Shown: positions 8,470 to 16,619 of the stretch, piece after piece | How positions within the stretch are numbered: the first letter of the stretch is position 1 | Layout of the letters: every line of letters begins with the position of its first letter | DNA from: Jatrophihabitans cynanchi | GTDB lineage: Bacteria > Actinomycetota > Actinomycetes > Mycobacteriales > Jatrophihabitantaceae | DNA length: 64,000 nucleotides | Reading direction: 5' to 3' | NCBI RefSeq assembly: GCF_027247405.1 | Contig: NZ_CP097463.1 | Coordinates: 1,240,001 to 1,304,000, forward strand | Made by a program: the position numbers and the translations under genes | The notes under the pieces: generated by a model | Databases searched by the model: none | What the model saw: the letters and a program-made list of their open reading frames with translations, nothing else | What the model was told of the DNA's origin: nothing

Positions 8470-9070
8470 GTGACAGTTTCGCAGCACACGTCTGCGGACC
8501 CTCGTCCGCGAGCTCGCCGCCGAGCTGCCCTTCGCAGAGACGCTGCCCGACACCGATGGGCGGCATCGCTCCAAACCGAGGACGCGGTACTCGCCCGACA
8601 GCTCGCGGCATGGCGGGTAACGAACGGCGTCGACCGCTCGGAGTTCGGTCCCTGCGGTCCGTCCGCCGACGGTGACGTCTATCGGCAGCGGCTGGACGCG
8701 CAGGTCCGCGCCACGGTCGGCTCGCTGGTCAGTCAAAACGAACGGTGGCGGCAGCTGGTGGACCCTCTCGTCCCCGGCCTCGCCGACGACGCCGGGTGGC
8801 CGATGCTCGCCCGCGCGCTGTCCCCGAGCGAGCGACGCCGGCTACGACGTGCCGAGCCGCCTTCCGGACGTCATCAACCGCCGTTCGCTCCCGCCGGTAC
8901 ACGCCGCGCGGTCGCTGTACTGGCGGTTCCTTGACGACTGCCCCGATGCGGTCGAGCCCGAGCGGGCGACCTACCGGTACACGCCGCCGCCCCCGCGTCC
9001 TGAACCCCTGCCCGATTACTCGCGCTCGCAGAGCAGACCATCCATCTCCCGAGGAGGACCGTCCCGATGA
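8470..9070 (+). pseudogene. Decayed C-terminal part of a relaxase-like (MobF/TraA) gene
   Basis: Two reading frames join into one protein-like sequence. The first frame (from 8470) gives RRDAARHRWAASLQTED up to ADDAGWPMLARALS. The second then gives RASDAGYDVPSRLP up to HAARSLYWRFLDDCP. The switch falls in the CCCC run at 8822..8825, so a single extra C explains it. The style matches the C-terminal tail of actinobacterial MobF relaxases, although a replication initiator tail is possible. The second frame ends at 9070 with its TGA overlapping the excisionase ATG. That reproduces the relaxase (or Rep)-xis-int order of actinomycete integrative conjugative elements. No relaxase catalytic domain remains upstream. 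Confidence 0.45.
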
Positions 9071-9384
9071 ACTTCGACGTCGATTTCACCGATGAGCAGC
9101 TGCTGCTCACCACCGTGCAGGCCGGCCGTGTGCTGGGTGTCGGACGAACAACCATCTATCAGCTGATCAAGACCGGCGAACTCCATGCCGTCCACGTGGG
9201 TGGTAGCTGCCGCATCTCGTGGGCGGAACTGGAGCGCTACGTCACGCGACTCGAGGCGGCCTACCAGCCCGCCGAGCCACCGGCGTCTGCGCCCGGGCGC
9301 CGATGGCGACGAGTCGTCGACGCGGACGGCCAGCGCACCATCTTCGCCGTCGGCATGCCTGACCCGCACGACCCGGCCGCGTAA
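9067..9384 (+). CDS. xis: Excisionase-family DNA-binding protein
   Basis: A 105-residue protein with a winged HTH of the excisionase/MerR type at residues 15 to 60: LLTTVQAGRVLGVGRTTIYQL, then GELHAVHVGGSCRISWAELE. This is the usual Xis layout, with a recognition helix followed by a wing. It is followed after 56 bp by the integrase gene, with GGAGACGAAAGGGG as the ribosome binding site region of the latter. It overlaps the decayed relaxase-like frame by ATGA. It would direct the integrase toward excision and probably regulates the operon. Confidence 0.9.
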   Translation: MNFDVDFTDEQLLLTTVQAGRVLGVGRTTIYQLIKTGELHAVHVGGSCRISWAELERYVTRLEAAYQPAEPPASAPGRRWRRVVDADGQRTIFAVGMPDPHDPAA

Positions 9385-9440
9385 CCCGTTGCTCCCGTCA
9401 GAGGCGCGGCGGACGATCGAGGAGACGAAAGGGGACGACC

Positions 9441-10586
9441 ATGGCAGGACGCGGAGCGAACGGCCGCTCGACCATCGTCAAGCAGGACGACGGCCGATGG
9501 CACGGCTTCGTCTCGATGGGTGCGAAGGGCGATGGCAGCCGCGACCGGCGACACGTCTCGGCCGCCACTCGCGCAGCGGTCGTCGAGAAGGTCAAGGCCC
9601 TCGAGGCCAAGCGTGACGCCGGCATGGTCGGCACGGCCGGCAAGGCGATGCTCGTCGAGGACTGGCTCGACTACTGGGCCGAGAACATCGCCTCGGTCCG
9701 TGTGCGCGCTCGCACGCTCGCCACGTACCGCACGATGATCCGTTTGCACCTCAACCCGTACATCGGCAAGCGGCGTCTCGACCAGCTGCAGTCTGAACAC
9801 CTAGAGCAGACGTACAAGCAGCTCCTCGACAAGGGGTTGTCACCCGCGTCGGTGCTACGCGTGCATCGCATGCTGCATAGGGCACTCAAGATCGCGATGC
9901 AGCGTGACCGGGTGGCGCGTAACGTCGCAACGCTCGTCGAGCCGCCGCGGCAGGAGCGGCCGAAGACGCCGGAGCCGCTCGACGTCGAGGAGTGCAAGCG
10001 CGTGCTTGCCGCTGCCGAGGGTTTGCGCAACTCAGCGCGCTGGACGGTCGCGCTCGCGCTCGGCCTGCGCCAGTCTGAGGCGCTGGCGCTGCAGTGGAAG
10101 GACGTCGACTTCGACCGCGGCACGCTCTCCGTGCGCCGCGGACTGCACCGCGTGCCTGGCGAGGGCCTGGTGTTCACCGAGCCGAAGACCCATCGTTCGC
10201 GGCGCACGATCGCCGTGCCGGTGCCGCTGATCGAGGCGCTGCGGAAGCAGCGGGTCGCTCAGAATGAGGAACGGCTGGTCGTTGGCACCGAGTGGTATGA
10301 CTGGGACCTCGTCTTCGCCCAGCCGAACGGCCGGCCGCTCGACAAGCATTCGGACTACGAGGCGTGGATCAGGCTGCTGAACCGCGCGAAGGTGCGGCAC
10401 ATCCGCCTGCACGACGGCCGCCACACCGCCGCCACGCTGCTTCTTACCGCCGGCGTCCATCCTCGCGTGGTGATGGAGCTGCTCGGACACAGCCAGATGC
10501 GCACGACGCCCGACATCTACAGCCACGTCATGCCGGCGCTCGCGCAAGAGGCCGCCGACCGCATGGCCAAGACCCTGTGGACGTGA
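9441..10586 (+). CDS. int: Tyrosine recombinase / phage-type integrase
   Basis: A 381-residue site-specific recombinase. The N-terminal AP2-like arm-binding region is followed by a SAM-like core-binding domain (residues 60 to 160) and the catalytic domain. Catalytic residues are visible as R in ALALGLRQSEALAL, H-x-x-R in LHDGRHTAATLL, H in LLGHSQM and the nucleophile Y in TTPDIYSHVMPAL, so the enzyme looks complete. It is directly downstream of xis. No tRNA fragment or obvious direct repeat was found next to it, so its attachment site is unknown. It is unrelated in detail to the two integrases at 23.7 and 40.8 kb. Confidence 0.93.
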   Translation: MAGRGANGRSTIVKQDDGRWHGFVSMGAKGDGSRDRRHVSAATRAAVVEKVKALEAKRDAGMVGTAGKAMLVEDWLDYWAENIASVRVRARTLATYRTMIRLHLNPYIGKRRLDQLQSEHLEQTYKQLLDKGLSPASVLRVHRMLHRALKIAMQRDRVARNVATLVEPPRQERPKTPEPLDVEECKRVLAAAEGLRNSARWTVALALGLRQSEALALQWKDVDFDRGTLSVRRGLHRVPGEGLVFTEPKTHRSRRTIAVPVPLIEALRKQRVAQNEERLVVGTEWYDWDLVFAQPNGRPLDKHSDYEAWIRLLNRAKVRHIRLHDGRHTAATLLLTAGVHPRVVMELLGHSQMRTTPDIYSHVMPALAQEAADRMAKTLWT

Positions 10587-10667
10587 GGCATTGGGCCGCG
10601 CGCTCCCGCGTCCATATTCGCCGAGAGGCGATTCTCGCCGAGCTGCCTCCGGAGACGAGCTAGCGAT

Positions 10668-11495
10668 CTACGTCGAGAGCCCTGTGCGTTGGACTGCGTC
10701 CCAAGCCTCCCTGAGAACCGAGACGAGCCGAGCCTCCGGGACGCCCGAAGCTTGCACACCGTGGGCGATGAGGAGCAGCGCCGATGCACGGGAATCGCCG
10801 ATGAAGCCAAACTCGTCGAGGATCTCGTCGTAGGGAACCCGGAGCGGAGTAGCCAGAACCCCAAGAACCACCAGTTCCCCGATGTTCGCACGCTGCTGGC
10901 GCGACTTCGCTCGAGCGAGGTCAGGATGCTTGCTGAACTGCAGTGCCACGTACTTGACGCGATGCTCCGGGAGATGGCGTCCGAGGTTCGCATAGACAGC
11001 CCGAACCTCCTCTTCCGGCGACAACGCAGCGGTCTCTCGCCATGACTGACTATCAATTGGATCGTTCACAATTCTTGCTGCGACCACGCACAAGCAGTCC
11101 AATGCAGTACAGAGTTCATTGACGAGAGCATCGATGAGGTTCCCGTCCGCCAACGGCTGAGACCGCTTCTGCCGCACGTCTTCGCGCCATGCTTCCGCCT
11201 CGACCTTCCGGTCATAATCCGCGGGATGTGCGGAGTAATCGCGCTGGTCCTTAAGCAGACGATAGAAGTGACTCAGTGCCGACTTCTCCTGGGGAGTGGC
11301 AACCGCTCGGACCACGTTCACGTCGCCGCGAAGTTGCGTGAGGTACCAGTCGCCGATCGCGATGGCCACATCCTGGAAGGTGACCGCTGTAGCGGTGACC
11401 CTGCTGTCTGGGAACTCTGCCGCTGGACTCCCCGTCGCAAGGCGCTTGAAAGCGCTGAATCGCTCCACAAGCTCCGCGGCACGCTCCGCGCTCAT
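10668..11495 (-). CDS. Uncharacterised partner protein of the SIR2-like NTPase
   Basis: A 275-residue soluble protein that I do not recognise. It is mostly helical; ERFSAFKRLATGSPAAEF opens the protein, and SALSHFYRLLKDQRDYSAHP and RQQRANIGELVVLGVLATP are notable stretches. Its ATG overlaps the stop of the large NTPase gene as ATGA, so the two are translationally coupled and probably work together. Small conserved partners of STAND-type NTPases sometimes act as regulators or sensors, but nothing in the sequence shows which. It ends about 80 bp from the convergent integrase gene. Confidence 0.7.
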   Translation of the reverse strand: MSAERAAELVERFSAFKRLATGSPAAEFPDSRVTATAVTFQDVAIAIGDWYLTQLRGDVNVVRAVATPQEKSALSHFYRLLKDQRDYSAHPADYDRKVEAEAWREDVRQKRSQPLADGNLIDALVNELCTALDCLCVVAARIVNDPIDSQSWRETAALSPEEEVRAVYANLGRHLPEHRVKYVALQFSKHPDLARAKSRQQRANIGELVVLGVLATPLRVPYDEILDEFGFIGDSRASALLLIAHGVQASGVPEARLVSVLREAWDAVQRTGLST

Positions 11496-14400
11496 GCTGG
11501 CCGAGAACCGGGACCGCGACCACCGTGGCGGATCGGGTCGGCGATCGGTCCGCGATAGTTGAAGCCGATGTGGAATGTCGGGAGGACCTCGTTCTTCGAC
11601 CTGTACCCGTCAGGCGAGAACCGCAACGGAACGAAATCCACCTCCGCTCTCAGTTGATCGACCCAGACCTTTCCACGCCGACCGTCGGGTGCTGCGGACG
11701 CCACCCTGCCGGTGAACCCCCTCGGCGTGCCGTCTGGATTGCTCGCCAAGTAGGCCAGGAAGACGCGGCGGCTGACATCGAGGCCCAACGAGCCAAGGCT
11801 GCGGAACTCTGCCTGCGCTGATGCAATTGAGCCGAGGTGGAACAATGCCAGCCCGCGGACGAAGGCGATCCTGTACTGATCAAATCCTGCAGCGCCGTGG
11901 AGAGAATTCACGAGATCAAGGCACGCATCCCACTCTGGTTGCCCGAACGGCACAGTCTGTCGCTCGCCACGAAGGAGCCTGCCCCCCGTTCGTTGTTGCC
12001 AGTACAGGTCCAAGATCAGGCGCGCGCATTTCCAGTCGTCGCGAATGGAAGCCGGTGCCGACATGAGCGTGTCCAGAGCCACCTTGACTGCGTCATCGCT
12101 CTTCGAGTTCGCTGCACGGCTGGCCAGCAGGTAGTAAGCCGCCGGGTTGTCCATCGCCGCGAGCTCTCGGAGGTAACTAACCTCAAGGTCCTTGTCGCCA
12201 AGTAGTTTGGCGATGTCTGCCTGGCGCGCCCGATATTTCGCCCGCTGGCCCGGAGATAGATCCTCTGGGTCCAGGGAGTCAAGAGAGGCTTGCGCGTCAG
12301 CCAGCAAGGTCAGCTTGGACTCAGGGTCTAGCTCTCCTCCAGTAACTGCGTCTCTGGCGGTCCACGCAAGGACGTCGACCGGGTAGATGTTCTCTGGGTC
12401 TGCCTCACGTGCACGCATGACAGCGTCGACCAGTCGATCCAGGAGCGCCGAGACTGAACCGCGCTCCGGTACATCCTCGCCCGACACGAGCTCGAACACC
12501 TGTGACCCGATGGACGCCGCGAGTTCGACATAGAGATTCAGACGCCCGCGCGCGGATGTGTCTCCCTCTTCGAGCGTCCGAAGCAGCAGCTGCTCCGAAT
12601 CGCGCAAACGGGCCAGCCGCTCATCACGTTGCATCAGTCCACTGCGCTGCGATCGTTTGACGTTCTCCCGCGAAAGGTTGACCTCCATCAAGACCAGCCG
12701 TGGGTGAACCGACCCACTGCGGGCTCGCTGATCCGCAAAGGCATCAGCAAGCTCGCCGTACCACCTGGCGTACCGACCCTGCTCATCACTCTGCGGCCCG
12801 ATCAGATCTAACAGATCGACGATGAACTGCACTTCGTCCCCGCCCGTACGCCCGTTCATGTCGGGTCGCACGCTCTCAATGAATGACGTCACCACGTCGA
12901 TCTCGGTAAGGTCCGTGAGATCCTCACGAGCGAGCAACTCCGCTTCCAACCGGGTCCGCACACCGAGGAATTGGGTGCCGTTCGCCTCCTCCGTCCAGCG
13001 GAAGATGTCGAAGCGTTGGACGAAGTCCACGATCGCGGACGACCCTTCGCGGCCGACGATCCGAAGCGCGAGTTCGAGTGGAACGCTGAGACCCCGTCGC
13101 CCGGCAACGAGCAACATGGCGCTGAGTTGCTCAGTCGTGCTGCGTTCACCGAACGCAAGGTCTGGCAAGTCCTCCGGGGGATGCGTGGCTGGAGCCAACG
13201 CCTCGATGTCGAATCCGGCGGCCATAAGAGCCTCGGCAATAGCCGTCAGGCGCTTCTCAGGCTCACGCTGCGCCCTGTCCCGAGATAGCGCTTCCATCCC
13301 CGACTCGGCCGCGCGCATCTCTAGCGCGAGTCCGCGACGCAAGCCGGCTTCGGTCTCGGGGAGCGCGCGATACAGGAGCGCCAGGAACGACGTATCGGCG
13401 CCGCTGGCGGTGGGCGGCATCTCGATCCCGTAGGCCCCGAGCCAAGGGCCCACCTTGTCCGCCTCTTCGCTGTCCAGATGGATCGGGGCGGTCACAGTCC
13501 GCTTCCCGACCTCGGCGGTCAGATAAGTACTCCCGACTATCACCACTCGCTGCCCCCGCGCGCGCAGCTGGCGGTGCAGCGCGAAGTAATCGTCGGCATC
13601 AACCATGCCGTCCCAGATGAGCACCGTCTTCAGCCCGGCCACCGCTTCAGCCCACAGTCCGTAGGCTTCGACCTCGGTCGCACTAGGACGATCTCTGCGC
13701 CGGGATTGGTGAAGGACGGCTGCCCTCCCTGCTTTGGCAAGAGCTTGGGCGAGCCAGACCAGAGCAAGGCTCTTGCCGGCGGCCGTCTGTCCCTGCAGAA
13801 GGATGGGTCCGACGTCCTCCGGATCGTCCAGCGCTGCCTCAACCACCCTGAGCAGATCGGGCTCAAACGTTCGCGGCAGCTTCATACTGCTCGCGACAGC
13901 GCGCCACGGCGGCGCCCCCTCTGGTGCTCCAAGAAAGCCGCGGAAGCGCTGATATGTGATCGGCCCCAATGCGTAAGGGAATGGCTCGAGCAGTTCGAGG
14001 TCTACCGGCCTGGCGGTGCCGATAATGCGGTTCCACGTCGCTACGTCGACGCTCACGAACCCCGGCCCGGCTGGAATCAGCCGCGTACGGTCGACGGCCT
14101 CGCCCGAGGGTTCTAAAAGGAGGCCGGCAGTCGAGGCTCCGGCGAGGAAATCGGACAGCGACTCGGCATGGGTGACGATGACCCCTCTCGAGGCGGCGGC
14201 ACCGATCAAGGAGTCCGAGACGACGTCGGCGGTGGCCGAAAAGAGGTGCACCTGCCCCGGCGCAAGGCGACTTGCGAAGTTGTATAGATCCTTGGCTGAG
14301 AGCCAGTCCCTGGACGACCACCCCTCGATTAGGAGAACGCCTCTTGGGGTGATCGCGCTGGTAGCGAGTTCCGAGAGAGCGTCAGTCGCGGCTCGCTGCG

Positions 14401-14848
14401 TGTCGACCCAACTGAGCACGCTGTCGGGTGGGCGCTCGTCCTCGGGAAGGTCCAGCCCTCCGAACAGATAGCGGACCTGAAGTTCGGTGGCTGACCTCGA
14501 ACCCCGTCCTCCGCTCGCGGCTGTGGGAACGATTCTTCGCCATTTCGCCTCGAACCAACGGCTGGTTGCCCCGTCGATCCTCGTCGTCAGGACACCATTC
14601 CACGCTAGCGATGTGACTACCTCCAAACCGTCCGGACGCGCCAGGTCACCGATCAACGACGCGTAGGCCCGGAGATCTTCCGGCCGCAGGTCGGGCACCT
14701 CCGACGCAGGTCCCGCGGAAAGCTCTTCCGGGAAGAACCAACCGTGCTTGTCCCTCGCGTCGGCGAGCTTTGGGCGGTCGCTTCCTTGGCCGAGCAGCAA
14801 GAACCGTGGGCCTGCGGTGATGCGTGCTAGCAGGTCACGGTCACTCAT
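11492..14848 (-). CDS. Large STAND-like NTPase with degenerate SIR2-like N-terminus and TPR/OB-like C-terminus
   Basis: A 1118-residue protein. Residues 1 to 240 resemble a SIR2-like domain: FLLLGQG near 17, VVTSLAWNGVLTTRID near 78 (canonical TTNYD), YLFGGLDLPED near 127 (canonical LHG, with the His replaced) and VLLIEGWSSRDWLS near 171. A P-loop NTPase follows, with Walker A LQGQTAAGKSLALV (353 to 360) and a Walker B-like VLIWDGM. A long helical region and TPR-like helices come next. The end (GFTGRVASAAPDGRRGKV to FHIGFNYRGPIA) looks like an OB/S1-type fold. SIR2-STAND proteins are known anti-phage sensors that deplete NAD. Here the SIR2 signature residues look altered, so NADase activity is doubtful. 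It is coupled to the 10668..11495 gene. Confidence 0.62.
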   Translation of the reverse strand: MSDRDLLARITAGPRFLLLGQGSDRPKLADARDKHGWFFPEELSAGPASEVPDLRPEDLRAYASLIGDLARPDGLEVVTSLAWNGVLTTRIDGATSRWFEAKWRRIVPTAASGGRGSRSATELQVRYLFGGLDLPEDERPPDSVLSWVDTQRAATDALSELATSAITPRGVLLIEGWSSRDWLSAKDLYNFASRLAPGQVHLFSATADVVSDSLIGAAASRGVIVTHAESLSDFLAGASTAGLLLEPSGEAVDRTRLIPAGPGFVSVDVATWNRIIGTARPVDLELLEPFPYALGPITYQRFRGFLGAPEGAPPWRAVASSMKLPRTFEPDLLRVVEAALDDPEDVGPILLQGQTAAGKSLALVWLAQALAKAGRAAVLHQSRRRDRPSATEVEAYGLWAEAVAGLKTVLIWDGMVDADDYFALHRQLRARGQRVVIVGSTYLTAEVGKRTVTAPIHLDSEEADKVGPWLGAYGIEMPPTASGADTSFLALLYRALPETEAGLRRGLALEMRAAESGMEALSRDRAQREPEKRLTAIAEALMAAGFDIEALAPATHPPEDLPDLAFGERSTTEQLSAMLLVAGRRGLSVPLELALRIVGREGSSAIVDFVQRFDIFRWTEEANGTQFLGVRTRLEAELLAREDLTDLTEIDVVTSFIESVRPDMNGRTGGDEVQFIVDLLDLIGPQSDEQGRYARWYGELADAFADQRARSGSVHPRLVLMEVNLSRENVKRSQRSGLMQRDERLARLRDSEQLLLRTLEEGDTSARGRLNLYVELAASIGSQVFELVSGEDVPERGSVSALLDRLVDAVMRAREADPENIYPVDVLAWTARDAVTGGELDPESKLTLLADAQASLDSLDPEDLSPGQRAKYRARQADIAKLLGDKDLEVSYLRELAAMDNPAAYYLLASRAANSKSDDAVKVALDTLMSAPASIRDDWKCARLILDLYWQQRTGGRLLRGERQTVPFGQPEWDACLDLVNSLHGAAGFDQYRIAFVRGLALFHLGSIASAQAEFRSLGSLGLDVSRRVFLAYLASNPDGTPRGFTGRVASAAPDGRRGKVWVDQLRAEVDFVPLRFSPDGYRSKNEVLPTFHIGFNYRGPIADPIRHGGRGPGSRPA

Positions 14849-14987
14849 CGGTGCAGTCCTCTCCGAGCCGATGATCCAAAGCGAGCAGGTTGTCTTCCAG
14901 GGGTGCGTGCATCACGTCGGGCGGCTGCAAGCGCAAGCAGGCGGCTGATGGGAGCAGGAGACCGACCGCTAGCCCGCTTAGGTCCGA

Positions 14988-15488
14988 TCACGCTGCTAAG
15001 GCCGACTGCTTGGCCCCTGCCTTGGCAGCCGCGAAGACGACGGAAGCGACTGCTACGGCACTGACGAGAACTCCCATGAGCCGCTTGTCGAACTGTTCCG
15101 ACAGGAACTGCTTATTTTCGGCATCCTTCGCCTGTGCATCGGCGTGGACATCCCGGACCTCCTTAACGAGGCGCAGACGGTCTTCAGAGCTCAGGTCTTT
15201 GCTGAGCTCGCCCTTCAGGAGGCCCAAGCGCGCCATTTGCACCTCATGAGCCAACTCCATGCTGCGCGCGTTCGACGAGAGGGTGGCGTCGTGGCCCTTC
15301 GAAACGTCGTCTATAACGACCCGCGCGAACATGGCGATGTCGGGGAGCTGACCGAGGATGTCCCCCGCAATACGCGAATCCATGTCTGACAACATCGCCA
15401 TAAGCTGAAGGACGTGCTCCTTCGTCAGGTGCCGCCAGTCGGGAAGCCCTAGCGCATCCTTGACCTTAACCGCACTGACGTCACGCAT
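14988..15488 (-). CDS. Small coiled-coil protein with C-terminal membrane segment
   Basis: The ATG at 15488 is chosen because GGAGG lies close upstream, giving 166 residues. The protein is helical and charged. A coiled-coil-like stretch (SSEDRLRLVKEVRDVHADAQ) is followed by one hydrophobic segment near the end (MGVLVSAVAVASVVFAAAKA), suggesting a tail-anchored membrane protein. No family was recognised. It lies about 140 bp upstream of the SIR2-like NTPase gene on the same strand, so it may belong to the same operon. A membrane effector or anchor role is only a guess. Confidence 0.65.
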   Translation of the reverse strand: MRDVSAVKVKDALGLPDWRHLTKEHVLQLMAMLSDMDSRIAGDILGQLPDIAMFARVVIDDVSKGHDATLSSNARSMELAHEVQMARLGLLKGELSKDLSSEDRLRLVKEVRDVHADAQAKDAENKQFLSEQFDKRLMGVLVSAVAVASVVFAAAKAGAKQSALAA

Positions 15489-15776
15489 GGAACCTCCACC
15501 CTCAATCGCTCGGAACAAAGTCGATCAGAATGTCAGACGTGGGGCCGCCACGCAACCTCGGATCTTCGCCTTCACGCGAGCAGGGCGGCTCATCGAGTCT
15601 GTCCGCCATCGCGCACATCCACGACCGCCAGCATTCAGTCCCTGGTGCCCATGGACAGCCACATGGATCGCATACTCGGCGGTCCGCCGGTCGACGAAGA
15701 TGATCTTCGTTTCGGAGTCCTGTTCGCCCGTAGCTATCGCCATTTAGTTTGGAAGCCACCGCGGCGGTCCGGAATT
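15489..15776. other. Interval with a possible short minus-strand ORF
   Basis: The 288 bp between the membrane protein gene and IS3 copy 2 hold a minus-strand frame of 72 codons (15525..15743). Its first half (SETKIIFVDRRTAEYAIHVA) looks protein-like; the second half does not. It may be the remnant of a gene cut by the IS insertion. No RNA gene or clear promoter was seen. Confidence 0.3.
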
Positions 15777-16610
15777 TGTCAAGGCGGTTGAGGCCAGCGG
15801 GAGTTATGCGGCTGCGGTGACGGGCTCCTGTTCTTGATCTTCGGTCTGGGTGATTGGTGGGTTGATCCAGGCGGCGACGGGTAGGTCGAGGATCTTCGGG
15901 TCGGTGTCGCTGCTGAACCGGTGCGGTGTCGCCGTGCGGGCCGCGGCCAGAGCGCTTGCTCGTCGCTCGGCGATGGCTTCGGTGAGGCCGTAGTGGACGT
16001 CAGCGGGCGTGTGCAGCCCGATGCCGCTGTGGTGGTGTTCGTGGTTGTAATGCTGGACGAACTCGTCGAGGAACGACCTGGCGTGCTGCAGCGAGCCGAA
16101 CCTGTCGGGGAACACCGGCGCGTACTTCAGCGTCTTGAACCAGGCCTCGGAGAACGGGTTGTCATTCGACACCCGCGGCCGTGAATGTGAGCGGGTCACG
16201 TTCAGGTCGGTGAGCAACGCAGCCACGGTCTTCGACGTCATCGAGGTGCCCCGATCGGCGTGCACCACCCTCGGGGTGCCGTGGATGGTGAAGACCTCCT
16301 GCATCATTTCCTCAGCCAGGACAGCGGATTCGGTGACGTGCACGCAGGCGCCGACGATGTAACGGGAGTAGATGTCGATCATCACGTAGGCGTCGAAGTA
16401 GGAGCCCTTGACCGGGCCCCGCAGTTTGGTGATGTCCCAGGTGAACACCTCACCGGGTCCGGTCGCAACCAGTTCTGGGCGCACCCGCGCCGGATGACGG
16501 GCCAGCCGGCGCCGGTCCTTGACCTGGGCGTTGGCGGCCAACACCCGATACATGCTCGACACCGAACACAGATACCGGCCGCGGTCGAGCAGCACCGCAT
16601 AGATCTGCAG

Positions 16611-16619
16611 CGGCGTGCG
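16611..16619. repeat. 9-bp target duplication of IS256 copy A (partner 18209..18217)
   Basis: CGGCGTGCG occurs directly at both edges of the element (16611..16619 and 18209..18217) and once in the uninterrupted IS3 copy 1, which confirms it as the target duplicate. Confidence 0.93.

Noticed and set aside
11492-14848. Calling the large NTPase a named Avs-type defence protein
   Set aside because: The SIR2-like signatures are degenerate and the C-terminal architecture cannot be matched to a specific Avs class by eye. A neutral STAND-like call is safer.
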